A DNA stretch of 64,000 nucleotides from Enterococcus pingfangensis (GTDB lineage: Bacteria > Bacillota > Bacilli > Lactobacillales > Enterococcaceae). Both the position numbers and the translations under genes were made by a program. Where the stretch lies: NCBI RefSeq assembly GCF_005405205.1, contig NZ_BJDP01000007.1, positions 62,001 through 126,000 of the forward strand, in the 5' to 3' direction. The stretch's first letter is position 1; every line of letters starts with the position of its first letter. Shown here one piece after another: positions 1 to 8,809 of this stretch. The notes below the pieces were generated by a model. That model was given only the letters and a program-made list of their open reading frames with translations. It searched no databases and was not told the origin of the DNA.

Positions 1-414
1 TTCTCCTAATAAAATCGGAACGATCTGAATCCACCATTCATCGATCAGTCCTGCTTCAATCACAGGTCGCAATAATGATCCGCCTCCAACGACCCAAATC
101 GTTTTATCTGCAGGCAGTTTCTTTATGAATTCGACAGGATCTTCATTGATCACTTGCATATTGTCATCGACTTTGATTGCGGAATGACTAAAGACAAAAT
201 TTTCTTTTCCAGGATTGATGACTTCTAACTGTGCATCTCGTTTAACGACTTCGTAGCTTCGCCGTCCCATCATTGTGTAATCGATCGATTGATAAAACAA
301 ATCAAAGGGAAACTGATCTCCGCCTTCTTGCTGATACAACCATTCTAAACGGTCCTCTTTATCTGCCAAATAGCCATCTAAACTCATTGCACCATAAAAA
401 ACTGCTCTTGCCAT
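1..414 (-). CDS. Dihydrofolate reductase-like / RibD C-terminal domain protein, partial (3' end outside window)
   Basis: The reading frame begins MARAVFYGAMSLDGYLAD and runs off the left edge after about 138 residues, so the C-terminus is missing. The opening 'M-S-L-D-G' and the later 'WVVGGGSLL' glycine-rich turn are typical of the small DHFR-like reductases of the RibD C-terminal family (YyaP/YwjB type), which bind NADPH; the real substrate of these stand-alone proteins is generally unknown. The start ATG is at 414, preceded by an AAAGAGGTG-type ribosome binding site. It points left, downstream of tag but separated by about 110 bases. Family assignment is fairly safe; a true folate or riboflavin role is not shown. 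Confidence 0.8.
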   Translation of the reverse strand, partial: MARAVFYGAMSLDGYLADKEDRLEWLYQQEGGDQFPFDLFYQSIDYTMMGRRSYEVVKRDAQLEVINPGKENFVFSHSAIKVDDNMQVINEDPVEFIKKLPADKTIWVVGGGSLLRPVIEAGLIDEWWIQIVPILLGE

Positions 415-527
415 TGGACACACCTCTTTCTTTTCCAACAGTTTATCAAGTTAATCCGCTAACACCAATTTTTTTGCCTTATCTTTTGATAATTTTACTG
501 CTGAAAAATAAAGATAACTAACGGCCG

Positions 528-1094
528 CTATTTCTTAGTCAATTCTGCGTAACGAAAACAATCTTGCTCATGATCATTGACGATTCCAACGGCCTGTAAA
601 AAGGCATAGATCGTCGTGCTACCGACAAATTTAAATCCGCGTTTTTTGAGATCTTTAGCAATCTGATCGGATAATGCTGTTTTGGTAGGTACATCTTTCG
701 CCGTACTGATTTTATTATCTATTACTTGGTGATCGGTGAAGCCCCACAAATAATCAGCGAAACTTAGCCCGGCTGTCTGCATTTCAATAATCTTTTGTGC
801 ATTGTTGATCGCTGCTTCAATTTTTCGGCGGTTACGAATGATTCCTGCGTCTTGCATCAAGGCTTCAACCTTTGCAGTATCAAACTGTGCAACTTTTTCA
901 ATATCAAATTGTTCATACGCCAAATCAAAATTAGTCATTTTATTCAGAATCGTCTGCCAGCTTAATCCGGCTTGATTCATGTCTAAGACTAACTTCCGAA
1001 AAAGTCGCTGATCATCGTATTCCGGCACGCCCCAAACAGTATCATGATAGTATTGCATCTTTTCGTTGCTTCCAGCCCATTGACAACGTTCCAT
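528..1094 (-). CDS. tag: DNA-3-methyladenine glycosylase I
   Basis: Base-excision repair enzyme that removes 3-methyladenine from alkylated DNA. The 188-residue product starts MERCQWAG and keeps all four residues of the Tag zinc site at the E. coli positions: Cys4, His17, His175 and Cys179. The helix-hairpin-helix part carries QAGLSW. The residue equivalent to the glutamate of E. coli Tag (position 38) appears to be Asp here, which is a conservative but unusual change. Start chosen at the ATG at 1094 because AGGAGGA lies 7-8 bases upstream; the longer frame to 1127 lacks a ribosome site. It lies just downstream of the lipoprotein gene and may be cotranscribed with it. Confidence 0.93.
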   Translation of the reverse strand: MERCQWAGSNEKMQYYHDTVWGVPEYDDQRLFRKLVLDMNQAGLSWQTILNKMTNFDLAYEQFDIEKVAQFDTAKVEALMQDAGIIRNRRKIEAAINNAQKIIEMQTAGLSFADYLWGFTDHQVIDNKISTAKDVPTKTALSDQIAKDLKKRGFKFVGSTTIYAFLQAVGIVNDHEQDCFRYAELTKK

Positions 1095-1127
1095 CTGCAT
1101 TCCTCCTTCTTTTCTAAACATACTCAC

Positions 1128-2387
1128 TTAGTCTTGACGATAATAATATTCCTCTGCTGGGAAACTTCCGCTATTTTGCGTGATGATGATTCTCGGTCTT
1201 GTCGTATCAGATTGATCACCTTCAGGATTTGTCGCACCAATTTTATATAGAGCGATTGCGGCGCCTCCACCTCCATTAATAGGCATGATACTTACATAAG
1301 AAATTCCATCTTCAGCAGGTTCGGATCTTTGAGCGACAATTTTTTCTTGATTATCCGTTGTTCCATCTGCATTTATCGTTAGTGTTCGACCTGCTCCGTT
1401 TTTCCAAGTACCAGCTAATGTCGCAAAGTCGCCAGTAAGAATTGCTTCGACATCAAGGTCTGTTTCTGTTTGTTTAGATTGATACGCTTTCCACCATTCG
1501 TCATGGTATTCACGCAGACTTTCCTGATCATCGGAATCATAAAAGATGCGATTTTCGTCACTTGTCTTGCCGTCAGGTCCTGATACACCACTAGGAACAA
1601 GTGTCAAAACTAATTCTTTGCCTTCAATGGCGATCGCGTTTGTTCCTAAGAAAGATACTTCATAATACCCGTTAGTCTTTTTAGGTAGTTGATTTTTATT
1701 CATTTTATAATGCGCGTGACTTGAGCCTGCCCAATAGATCCAATCTTCCCCGCTTTTAGAAATACCTGGGAAAACGGTCGTCTCATTTTGATAATAATTC
1801 GTTGGAGTGTACCCATTTAAAGTAAAACCAGATTCTGCGATTGCTTTTTCAGTCGTATCATTTGAATAGCTACCTTCAAAAGATGAAAGATCCCCTTGTA
1901 AAACTGGGTCTGCTGTCACTTTAGGTTTCTGATTACTGAATATCATCTGATGATCTGGATCGCCGTCACTCATCGTTAACGTGATCTCACCCGATGCAGT
2001 TGCTGCAATGTCGATCTTGAATCCTGAATCCCCGTCAGATTTTGACATCTGTGTTTTTGATTGATAGTCGGCACCTTTTGACTGCCAATCGGGAATAAAT
2101 GTTGCGGTCATTTCTCCTTCTGAAACTTGATACGTGATTTTCCACTCTTGATCACTCAGTTGCTCGACGGTGGCTGTAGTGCCTTCATTCGTATAATAAG
2201 TTCCCGCTAATGCTATTTTCTTCTTTTTAGGCGACTGCTTCTTTTCAGCGCTAGATGAATCAGAAACTTTTTCAACTGTTGAACTTTCTGTTTTATCCGT
2301 TGTCGTTTCTTCTGCAGCCTTATTCGAACATCCTGCTAATAAGAAAAATACGATAAATAGTGAAGCGATAATCTTTTTTGTTTTCAT
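1128..2387 (-). CDS. Large secreted lipoprotein, C-terminal domain resembling DUF6287
   Basis: A 419-residue lipoprotein: signal peptide MKTKKIIASLFIVFFLLAGC with lipobox LAGC and lipidated Cys20, then a Ser/Thr/Glu/Lys-rich linker to about residue 60. Two similar beta-rich modules follow, one near residues 60-150 beginning LAGTYYTNEG and one in the C-terminal 100 residues beginning LAGTWKNGAGRTLTIN. The C-terminal one resembles DUF6287, found in lipoproteins of enterococci and relatives; this match is from memory. Function unknown; it is anchored outside the membrane. Start at 2387 is fixed by the signal peptide; the ribosome site (GGGGGTT) is weak. An own promoter and 5' hairpin lie upstream. 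Confidence 0.8.
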   Translation of the reverse strand: MKTKKIIASLFIVFFLLAGCSNKAAEETTTDKTESSTVEKVSDSSSAEKKQSPKKKKIALAGTYYTNEGTTATVEQLSDQEWKITYQVSEGEMTATFIPDWQSKGADYQSKTQMSKSDGDSGFKIDIAATASGEITLTMSDGDPDHQMIFSNQKPKVTADPVLQGDLSSFEGSYSNDTTEKAIAESGFTLNGYTPTNYYQNETTVFPGISKSGEDWIYWAGSSHAHYKMNKNQLPKKTNGYYEVSFLGTNAIAIEGKELVLTLVPSGVSGPDGKTSDENRIFYDSDDQESLREYHDEWWKAYQSKQTETDLDVEAILTGDFATLAGTWKNGAGRTLTINADGTTDNQEKIVAQRSEPAEDGISYVSIMPINGGGGAAIALYKIGATNPEGDQSDTTRPRIIITQNSGSFPAEEYYYRQD

Positions 2388-2430
2388 TTGATAACCCCCA
2401 AAATAATTATTTCTTAACCCCATTACTCCA

Positions 2431-2469
2431 TGATTGCAACAGTCGCTGCAATCAACTACCGTTAGTATA
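2431..2469 (-). promoter_or_regulatory. Extended -10 promoter and 5' hairpin of the lipoprotein gene
   Basis: On the minus strand TGC-TATACT at 2464-2469 forms an extended -10 element. About 10-30 bases downstream, TGATTGCA (2431-2438) and TGCAATCA (2447-2454) form a perfect 8-bp inverted repeat that would fold in the mRNA leader or act as an operator. No clear -35 is seen. Promoter assignment is an inference. Confidence 0.45.
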
Positions 2470-2519
2470 GCACTCAAAAGATCGATTGACTGGCTAACTA
2501 GGCATGAATTTTGTATAAA

Positions 2520-2559
2520 ATAAAAAAAGCTAGACAGTAAAATCTGCCCAGCTTTTTCA
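2520..2559 (-). terminator. Rho-independent terminator after ffh
   Basis: On the minus strand AAAAAGCTGGGCAG and CTGTCTAGCTTTTT form a stem with a short loop, followed by a T-rich run. It lies directly after the ffh stop codon and closes the DUF523-ylxM-ffh unit. Confidence 0.85.
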
Positions 2560-2569
2560 TCGATTTATG

Positions 2570-3985
2570 CTATTTGCGTTTCTTTTTCTTCTTTTTGCTT
2601 TTCTTGACCATCCGGTTCATAGCCATCTTGCCCATTTTACCTTTGATCCCTGAACCAAACATTTGATCCATTCCAGCTGGCATACTGCCCTTGCTCATTT
2701 GCTGCATCATTTTACGGGACTCTTTGAACTGTTTGATCATGCGATTGACTTCGACGATAGAGTTCCCTGAACCGGCAGCGATCCGACGGCGGCGACTAGG
2801 ATTCAATAAATCTGGATCTTCTCGTTCTGCCGGTGTCATTGAATAAACCATTGCTTTTTTACGTTCAACATCTTTAGGATCGACTTTGACATTTTCAATC
2901 CCAGGCATTTGACTCATGCCGGGAATCATTTTTAATAGATCTTCGATTGGGCCCATGCCCATCACTTGATCTAATTGTTCGATAAAATCATTGAAATCAA
3001 AGCTATTTTCTTTCATTTTACGTGCAAGTTCTTCAGCTTTTTTCTCATCGTAATCTTGTTGCGCTTTTTCGATCAATGTCAGCATATCGCCCATACCTAA
3101 GATCCGACTAGACATCCGATCTGGATGGAAGACTTCTAAATCTGTTAGTTTCTCACCCGATCCGACAAATTTGATTGGCGCCCCTGTGACGGCCCGAATT
3201 GACAATGCCGCACCACCACGAGTATCGCCGTCTAATTTAGTGATAACGACCCCGGTGATTCCTAACTGTTCATTAAAACTCTGTGCTACGTTGACTGCAT
3301 CTTGCCCTGTCATCGCATCGACAACTAAAAGAATTTCATTTGGTTGTGCGATTTCTTTGATCTGTTTCAGCTCTTCCATCAACGCTTCGTCGATGTGCAA
3401 ACGACCAGCCGTATCGATCAAGACATAATCATTTTTATTTTCTCGAGCTTGTTCCATCCCTTGACGAACGATTTCAACTGGGCTGACTTCAGTCCCTAAA
3501 TCAAAAACAGGAACATTTAGTTGTTGTCCTAAAACTTTTAATTGGTCGATAGCCGCTGGACGATACACATCGGCTGCAATCATTAACGGACGAGCTTTTT
3601 CATTTTTGATCAACTGATTGGCAAGTTTTCCGGCAAACGTTGTTTTACCAGCCCCTTGCAAACCAGCCATCATGATAACTGTTGGGATCTTTGGTGATTT
3701 TTCAATTCCGACCGCTTCTGTTCCTAAGGTCTTTGTTAATTCTTCATCAACGATTTTTACGATTTGTTGAGCTGGAGACAGGCTTTCTAAAACTTCTGCT
3801 CCGACTGCCCGGCTACGGACTTCTTTGGTGAATTGTTTCACCACTTGTAAGTTGACATCGGCTTCAAGTAAAGCCAAACGGATCTCACGCATCATTTCAG
3901 TGATATCTGATTCTGTGATTTTTCCTTTTTTACGTAACTTTCCCATCGCAGCTTGCAAACGCTGCGTTAAACTTTCAAATGCCAT
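2570..3985 (-). CDS. ffh: Signal recognition particle GTPase (SRP54)
   Basis: Ffh binds the 4.5S/6S RNA and signal peptides of nascent membrane and secreted proteins, and docks with FtsY. In the 471 residues: N domain about 1-90; G domain with G1 GLQGAGKT (108-115), DTAGRLH and TKLDGDTRGG; methionine-rich M domain from about 330 to the end, with the RNA-binding segment PSRRRRIAAGSG. The tail is extremely lysine-rich (KKSKKKKKKRK). Length is normal for Firmicutes (about 450-475). ylxM lies 17 bases upstream, the usual partner order in this phylum, so the pair is probably cotranscribed. A strong terminator follows. Confidence 0.98.
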   Translation of the reverse strand: MAFESLTQRLQAAMGKLRKKGKITESDITEMMREIRLALLEADVNLQVVKQFTKEVRSRAVGAEVLESLSPAQQIVKIVDEELTKTLGTEAVGIEKSPKIPTVIMMAGLQGAGKTTFAGKLANQLIKNEKARPLMIAADVYRPAAIDQLKVLGQQLNVPVFDLGTEVSPVEIVRQGMEQARENKNDYVLIDTAGRLHIDEALMEELKQIKEIAQPNEILLVVDAMTGQDAVNVAQSFNEQLGITGVVITKLDGDTRGGAALSIRAVTGAPIKFVGSGEKLTDLEVFHPDRMSSRILGMGDMLTLIEKAQQDYDEKKAEELARKMKENSFDFNDFIEQLDQVMGMGPIEDLLKMIPGMSQMPGIENVKVDPKDVERKKAMVYSMTPAEREDPDLLNPSRRRRIAAGSGNSIVEVNRMIKQFKESRKMMQQMSKGSMPAGMDQMFGSGIKGKMGKMAMNRMVKKSKKKKKKRK

Positions 3986-4001
3986 TGATTATATTTCCTT
4001 T

Positions 4002-4340
4002 CTATTCATCTAAATCTTGTAAGCCAGTGATCGTAGCGGCCAAAAACTCATCCTTGGGATAATGCTCAGTGACATACAATTCTAATTTATCCAGCTGCTC
4101 TTCCCGCACGATATAATCCGAAAATAAATGTAGCTTGCGCTCATAATCTTCTAAGATTTTTTCTGTTCTTTTGATATTATCATAAACTGCCTGACGACTC
4201 ACCTGATATTCCTCAGCAATCTCGCCTAAAGAAAAATCATCGGCATAATATAACTCCATATAGTTCATTTGCTTTTCAGTCAGCAACGTTGCATAAAATT
4301 CAAACAACGCATTCATACGGTTGGTTTTCTCGATTTCCAT
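4002..4340 (-). CDS. ylxM: YlxM-type helix-turn-helix protein, SRP-associated
   Basis: 112-residue protein of the YlxM/p13 family (UPF0122), which in streptococci and Bacillus is encoded next to ffh and is reported to associate with SRP. The sequence shows a sigma-70 region-4-like helix-turn-helix: [20 protein letters not shown], with basic residues after it. Start chosen at ATG 4340, where TAATG overlaps the stop codon of the DUF523 gene and GAGGATG lies upstream; this implies translational coupling. The longer frame to 4364 lies inside the upstream gene. Downstream ffh follows after 17 bases. Confidence 0.92.
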   Translation of the reverse strand: MEIEKTNRMNALFEFYATLLTEKQMNYMELYYADDFSLGEIAEEYQVSRQAVYDNIKRTEKILEDYERKLHLFSDYIVREEQLDKLELYVTEHYPKDEFLAATITGLQDLDE

Positions 4341-4801
4341 TACGCCATCCTCATTTCTTGCCAATTTTCTTCAGAATAAACGGGTAATCCTTGTTGGATG
4401 AAATAAGCCGTTGCGACACCGACGCCTTTGATCCGAGTACCGGAAAAACTGCCATCATAGATCAGATTACTGCCGCAAGAAGGGCTTCTTTCTTTTAAAA
4501 TAAGACCTGTAATCTGTAATTTCTGCATTTCTTTAAACGCTTTGATTGCGCCTTGTTTAAAAGCATCCGTCAAATCATTGCCTTCTTGATCGCAAACTTT
4601 TGCTTTGCCTTGCCAAACATCAAAACCGTCGCCGCCTTGAATCTCAGCAGGAGGACGCGGTGTAGGTAAGCCGCCTAAATCTTCGGGGCAAATCATCAGC
4701 GCCTGATTTGTTTCAACTAAATTTTTCAGCGCCGCAATCTCATTTGAGCCGCCGTCGTACCGACACGCGACACCGCCTAAACAGGCACTAATTCCCAGCA
4801 T
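4340..4801 (-). CDS. DUF523 family protein (YbbK-like)
   Basis: 153-residue protein starting [17 protein letters not shown], the hallmark N-terminus of DUF523, with further conserved segments [17 protein letters not shown] and [10 protein letters not shown]. The three conserved cysteine motifs suggest metal or cofactor binding; no function is established to my knowledge. The start at 4801 has AGGAG eight bases upstream; the longer frame to 4906 passes through the promoter region and is rejected. It is the first gene of a three-gene unit with ylxM and ffh, coupled to ylxM by a TAATG overlap. Confidence 0.88.
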   Translation of the reverse strand: MLGISACLGGVACRYDGGSNEIAALKNLVETNQALMICPEDLGGLPTPRPPAEIQGGDGFDVWQGKAKVCDQEGNDLTDAFKQGAIKAFKEMQKLQITGLILKERSPSCGSNLIYDGSFSGTRIKGVGVATAYFIQQGLPVYSEENWQEMRMA

Positions 4802-4853
4802 GGTTACTTCTCCTATCAAATTAATAGAAAATAGGTGACAAAACTGCCTTCCC

Positions 4854-4859
4854 ATTATA
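4854..4859 (-). promoter_or_regulatory. -10 element for DUF523-ylxM-ffh
   Basis: A perfect TATAAT reads on the minus strand about 50 bases before the DUF523 start. The -35 region is poor (TTTCCA at short spacing), so only the -10 is called. Confidence 0.5.
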
Positions 4860-4942
4860 CCATTTATTAAGGTATGGAAATAGTCTTTCATAAATGTTCT
4901 TAACAAGAAAAATTAATTCCTTCCACTAGAGAGGAGATCCAT

Positions 4943-5638
4943 ATGAAACGTGTATTAGTCGTAGACGATGAGCTTTCGATCATCAAGTTATTGAGTTTCA
5001 ATTTAGAAAAAGAAGGCTACGCCGTCACTACTGCTGAAGATGGCAAAGAAGGCTATGAGCTGGCCTTAAATGAAAAATTTGATTTTATTATTTTAGATGT
5101 GATGTTGCCATCAATGGACGGTTTGGAGATCGCAAAAAAATTGCGCCAAGAAAAAATCGATACACCGATTCTGATGCTCACAGCTAAAGATGATACGATC
5201 GACCGTATTTTAGGTTTAGAGATCGGAGCCGATGATTACTTGACTAAACCATTTTCTCCGCGGGAAGTTCTAGCTCGAATGAAAGCTATTTTTCGCCGAG
5301 TAGAGCCTAGACAAGAAACGGTTGAACATGACTTTTTGACTGCTGGCGAGATCAAAGCAGACTTAGCCAATTACCAAGTTTTCATTCGTGATGACAAAAT
5401 CGATCTGACACCAAAGGAATTTGAACTGCTTGTCTACTTCATGAAACGGCAAAAACGCGTCATTGATCGCGATACTTTGCTGGATCGGATTTGGCAATAT
5501 GATTTTTCTGGTCAAAGTCGGATCGTTGATGTTCACGTCTCCCACTTACGAGAAAAAATCGAAATTGATCCTAAACATCCGCAATATTTGCAAACAGTTC
5601 GCGGCTTTGGTTATAAGTTTCAGGTGCCGGCTAAATGA
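4943..5638 (+). CDS. phoP: OmpR/PhoB-type response regulator, PhoP-like
   Basis: 231 residues. Receiver domain 1-120 with acidic pocket DDE (8-10), phospho-acceptor Asp52 in LDVMLPSMDG and Lys102 in TKPF; C-terminal winged-helix DNA-binding domain with LTPKEFELL and DVHVSHLREKIE. It overlaps the kinase gene by ATGA, forming a two-gene operon. pstS lies convergent immediately downstream and has phased Pho-box-like repeats, which supports the phosphate-starvation assignment over the closely related WalR family. Ribosome site GAGGAG lies seven bases before ATG. Symbol phoP is by family and context. Confidence 0.88.
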   Translation: MKRVLVVDDELSIIKLLSFNLEKEGYAVTTAEDGKEGYELALNEKFDFIILDVMLPSMDGLEIAKKLRQEKIDTPILMLTAKDDTIDRILGLEIGADDYLTKPFSPREVLARMKAIFRRVEPRQETVEHDFLTAGEIKADLANYQVFIRDDKIDLTPKEFELLVYFMKRQKRVIDRDTLLDRIWQYDFSGQSRIVDVHVSHLREKIEIDPKHPQYLQTVRGFGYKFQVPAK

Positions 5639-7371
5639 AACGAAAACACTTAGACTACCTTGTCCCTTTTCTGCTCGTCTGTCTACTGTTTTTAGGCAGT
5701 TGGAAGTTGGCCAATCATTTTTTCACGAAAGAACTATTGGAATTGCAAGAGGAATTTTTGACTAGCAATGGCGAATTAGTCATTCAGCAACTAGACTTAG
5801 ATTCGCTTGATTCCAATAAAAATAAAGTCGTGATCGAAGACTTTGCAAATGAAGCGCAAGATCGGATCACCTTGCTGAATACACAAGGAAAAATTATTTT
5901 TGACAGCACCGAGCCGAATCTCTCTGGTACGCGTGAAAATCGACCAGAAGTAAAATTTGTTTTAAATAAAAATGATGTTGGCTCTTCAGTGCGTTACAGT
6001 ACTACTTTGAAGGCAGAATTGCTCTACACGGCTCAGCCAATCCGCTCTGGCGATGAGATCGTCGGTATCTTACGAGTCGCTAAAAGAACGTCTGCTTTTC
6101 AATCAAAGACCCAAAACTTTCAGCGAACGATTTTTACTATTTTGCTATTGTTTTATGCCTTTATTTATCTGATTATCTGTTATCTAACTTATCAGCGGAA
6201 CCGGCCGATTGAGACCGTTTTACCCGTTTTGCAACGGATGTTGACCGAACCAGAAAAAAGCAACTATGTCATGCAGAACTCCTCGCAATGGCAAGAGCTC
6301 TATGTTACCGTCAATCAAATCAGTGAGCAGTTGAATGAGACTTATGCTGCTTACACATCGACTGAGGAACAGTTTTCGACGCTCTTTCATGAATTGACTA
6401 TCGGGGTCTTCATTATCGACACCGAAGGCCGTTTCATTATGATCAATCCGGCTATGGAAGAATTGCTGCAAATCGGCGGCGCTAGTCAACACTATTATTG
6501 GCAAGTCATCCAAGACAATAAATTTATCCAGCTGATCCAACAAATTTTAGTTGATAAAAATCAAGTCCATCAAGAAATTTCAGCCAAACTGCCTGATTCG
6601 ATGAACTTAGATATTCGCTTGCGCTACATTGAAAATGAGCTTAAAGGCGATCAAGTGATGGGAACAGTCTATGATTTGACGCATGTCCGCCGCTTAGAAA
6701 AAATTCAGCGGGATTTTGTAGGAAATGTCTCACATGAATTGAAAACTCCTGTAACTTCTTTATTAGGCTTTACGGAAACTTTATTAGATGGTGCCAAAGA
6801 GGATCCAGATCTAACTGAAGAATTTTTGACGATCATGCAAAATGATGCCAAACGTTTGCAGCGACTGATTCAAGATATTATTGAACTATCAAAAGATGGC
6901 AGCGATCTAGCCGAAGACCGTCAAGCACTCGAGTTGAACTACTTTTTCCAACAACAGATCGATTTGTATCAGCATTTGCTGAAAAACAAACAGATTCTGA
7001 TTACGATCGACGGCGCAAAAAATTGTTTCTATCAAACGCGCTTAACTTTTTTCCAGCCGATCATTAAAAATCTACTGGAAAACGCGATCCAATATTCAGC
7101 AGAAAAAAGTCAGATCGAATTGCGCTATCGCCTGACGGATCAATTAGTCATCACGGTGACCGATCATGGTATCGGCATGTCAAAAAGCGATCAAAAACGG
7201 ATCTTTGAACGTTTTTATCGGGTGGATAAGGCTCGTGCTCGCCACTCAGGCGGAACCGGTCTAGGGCTGGCTATCGTCAAAGAATACAGTGAGATTCTTG
7301 GCGGAACAGTCGAAGTCGAGAGCCACCCAAAACTTGGCTCAACCTTTACAGTGACCTTGCCAAATAATTAA
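5635..7371 (+). CDS. phoR: Sensor histidine kinase, PhoR-like
   Basis: 578-residue membrane kinase. TM1 about 9-27, extracellular sensor about 28-164, TM2 about 165-185, a HAMP-like linker, a PAS domain about 245-350 ([12 protein letters not shown]), HisKA with phospho-acceptor His367 in [13 protein letters not shown], and HATPase with N-box [11 protein letters not shown]1 DHGIGM, F-box [12 protein letters not shown] and G2 [10 protein letters not shown]. Its ATG overlaps the regulator stop (ATGA), so the two are translationally coupled. Domain order matches Bacillus PhoR. A bidirectional terminator separates it from the convergent pstS. Confidence 0.9.
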   Translation: MKRKHLDYLVPFLLVCLLFLGSWKLANHFFTKELLELQEEFLTSNGELVIQQLDLDSLDSNKNKVVIEDFANEAQDRITLLNTQGKIIFDSTEPNLSGTRENRPEVKFVLNKNDVGSSVRYSTTLKAELLYTAQPIRSGDEIVGILRVAKRTSAFQSKTQNFQRTIFTILLLFYAFIYLIICYLTYQRNRPIETVLPVLQRMLTEPEKSNYVMQNSSQWQELYVTVNQISEQLNETYAAYTSTEEQFSTLFHELTIGVFIIDTEGRFIMINPAMEELLQIGGASQHYYWQVIQDNKFIQLIQQILVDKNQVHQEISAKLPDSMNLDIRLRYIENELKGDQVMGTVYDLTHVRRLEKIQRDFVGNVSHELKTPVTSLLGFTETLLDGAKEDPDLTEEFLTIMQNDAKRLQRLIQDIIELSKDGSDLAEDRQALELNYFFQQQIDLYQHLLKNKQILITIDGAKNCFYQTRLTFFQPIIKNLLENAIQYSAEKSQIELRYRLTDQLVITVTDHGIGMSKSDQKRIFERFYRVDKARARHSGGTGLGLAIVKEYSEILGGTVEVESHPKLGSTFTVTLPNN

Positions 7372-7420
7372 AAAAACTGACTTCAACTTTCTAATGAAAA
7401 TTGAGGTCAGCTTTTTTGTT
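7371..7420. terminator. Bidirectional terminator between phoR and pstS
   Basis: CTGACTTCAA (7377-7386) pairs with TTGAGGTCAG (7401-7410), with A-runs on the left and T-runs on the right, so it works for both the plus-strand phoPR and the minus-strand pstS. Confidence 0.88.
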
Positions 7421-7462
7421 TTTTGGGGAAAGGATTCTTTTCTTCAATTACTCCATCAAAAA

Positions 7463-8335
7463 TTATTTTATAGTACCATCTGCGGCACGTTCGACTTTCA
7501 TGGATGTTATCGGCAAATAACCCAATTCTTTGACCGGACCAGATTGTACTTCGTCACTAGTCATGTATTTCAAAAAGTCTGCTAAGGCTTTTTCTGGTTC
7601 GCCTTTTGTATACATATGTTCATAGGACCAAATCGGCCATTCGTTTGTCGTAATGCTTTTAGCATTGGCTGTTACTCCGTCAAGTTGCAGTGCTTGCAGA
7701 CTGTCATCAACATAGGATAAAGCCAAATAACTGATAGCTCCTGGCGTTTGGGCCACGATTTTTTTAACGGTTCCTGAAGAATCTTGTTCTTGCGACTGAA
7801 TAGATTCTTTCCCGTCTAATCCCCATTTTTCAAAAGAAGCGCGGGTTCCGCTGCCGGAAGCTCGATTAATCACTTGAATTGCTTCGTCTTTTCCGTCAAG
7901 TTCTTTCCAGTTTTTGAGTTTGCCGGTGAAAATATCGATCAGTTGCTGTTTCGTAATATTTTTTACTCCGACGTCCTTATTGACAACCGGAACAAAACCG
8001 ACCACCGCGACTTTATGGTCGACTAATTTACTCGCGTCGACACCTTCTTTTTCCTCAGCAAAAACATCTGAATTTCCGATTTCTACCGAACCATTTTCGA
8101 CTTGGCTCAGACCCGTCCCACTTCCGCCGCCTTGAACAGAGATCTGAACGTTTGGGTGATTTTGCGTATAGCTTTCTTGCGCTGCATCAACTAACGGCTG
8201 CAAGGCTGTCGAACCTACTGCTGTAATTTTTACAGAATTCTCTTTTGTTGAATCGGAATCTTTTGCTGCATTTCCTGCACCGCAGCCCGCCAGGATAATT
8301 CCTGAAAAAGCTAATGCCAAAATAATTTTCTTCAT
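7463..8335 (-). CDS. pstS: Phosphate-binding lipoprotein of the Pst ABC transporter
   Basis: 290-residue solute-binding lipoprotein: signal peptide with lipobox LAGC (15-18) and Cys18, then the PstS fold with AVGSTALQPLVDAA, the phosphate-contacting GGGSGTGLSQVENG and INRASGSGTRASFE. It captures phosphate outside the cell for PstCAB, but no pstC, pstA or pstB gene is near; the rest of the transporter must be elsewhere, or this is a stand-alone paralogue. Start at 8335 is set by the signal peptide, with GGGAG upstream. Five GTAAA units (TTTAC on its coding strand) upstream are a likely PhoP binding region. Confidence 0.93.
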   Translation of the reverse strand: MKKIILALAFSGIILAGCGAGNAAKDSDSTKENSVKITAVGSTALQPLVDAAQESYTQNHPNVQISVQGGGSGTGLSQVENGSVEIGNSDVFAEEKEGVDASKLVDHKVAVVGFVPVVNKDVGVKNITKQQLIDIFTGKLKNWKELDGKDEAIQVINRASGSGTRASFEKWGLDGKESIQSQEQDSSGTVKKIVAQTPGAISYLALSYVDDSLQALQLDGVTANAKSITTNEWPIWSYEHMYTKGEPEKALADFLKYMTSDEVQSGPVKELGYLPITSMKVERAADGTIK

Positions 8336-8430
8336 CGTATACACTCCCACTAATAAATTTCTTTAGAATACCTGTTGAAAAACTTCGCTGTATTCCTTTT
8401 CCTTAGTACATCATTACTTTATCAATCGAA

Positions 8431-8490
8431 AGTAAATATCTAGTCGCGTTCGTGTAAATGATCCGTAAAGAACTGTAAATATTTGGTAAA
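8431..8490 (-). promoter_or_regulatory. Pho-box-like phased direct repeats upstream of pstS
   Basis: GTAAA occurs at 8432, 8454, 8465, 8475 and 8486, i.e. steps of 22, 11, 10 and 11 bases, one helical turn or two. Read on the pstS strand these are TTTACA, TTTACG, TTTACA, TTTACC-type hexamers. PhoP in Bacillus binds TT(A/T/C)ACA-like direct repeats at this phasing. The array sits about 100-150 bases upstream of the pstS start and next to a phoPR operon. It could also influence the divergent small gene at 8570. Confidence 0.72.
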
Positions 8491-8569
8491 GACAAATCTC
8501 CTTACTTTTTATTAGTTTTGATGTACAATAATGTTAGCTTAAAAAACAGCTATGAGAGAAGTGAAAACT

Positions 8570-8770
8570 ATGCTAGTCATTACCTATGAAGCAAATAACT
8601 CAGAAAAAATAGTGAACTATCCTAGTGCCAATGATTTTCTAGCCGCTCAACTAAAAGAAGTTCCTGATTTACCTGACTATTATCATGTAGTAAAAGTAAC
8701 GATCGAAGACAAAGAGATCGCTTTGCAAGATAAAACAATCAGCGGATTATTCAATCACTTGAACAAATAA
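8570..8770 (+). CDS. Small conserved protein, probably DUF4649
   Basis: 66-residue acidic protein starting MLVITYEANNSEK, without membrane segments or cysteines. The pattern ITY...DFLAAQ...PDYYHVVKVTIEDKEI resembles the DUF4649 family of Lactobacillales; this is recalled rather than searched. The start at 8570 is preferred over 8552 because AGAGAAGTG lies at proper distance. A -10-like TACAAT lies at 8524-8529, and the Pho-like repeats lie 80-140 bases upstream, so phosphate control is possible but unproven. It ends in a strong terminator shared with the convergent aminotransferase gene. Confidence 0.72.
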   Translation: MLVITYEANNSEKIVNYPSANDFLAAQLKEVPDLPDYYHVVKVTIEDKEIALQDKTISGLFNHLNK

Positions 8771-8771
8771 A

Positions 8772-8809
8772 AAAATGGATCAAATCTTTTCGATTTGATC
8801 CATTTTTTT
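8772..8809. terminator. Bidirectional terminator
   Basis: ATGGATCAAATC (8775-8786) and GATTTGATCCAT (8792-8803) form a perfect 12-bp stem flanked by A-run and T-run. It serves both the small plus-strand gene and the minus-strand aminotransferase, whose stop codon touches it. Confidence 0.92.

Noticed and set aside
273-521. 82-codon plus-strand frame
   Set aside because: Antisense to the DHFR-like gene, no ribosome site, composition not protein-like.
7914-8135. Plus-strand frame inside pstS
   Set aside because: Shadow of the pstS coding sequence.
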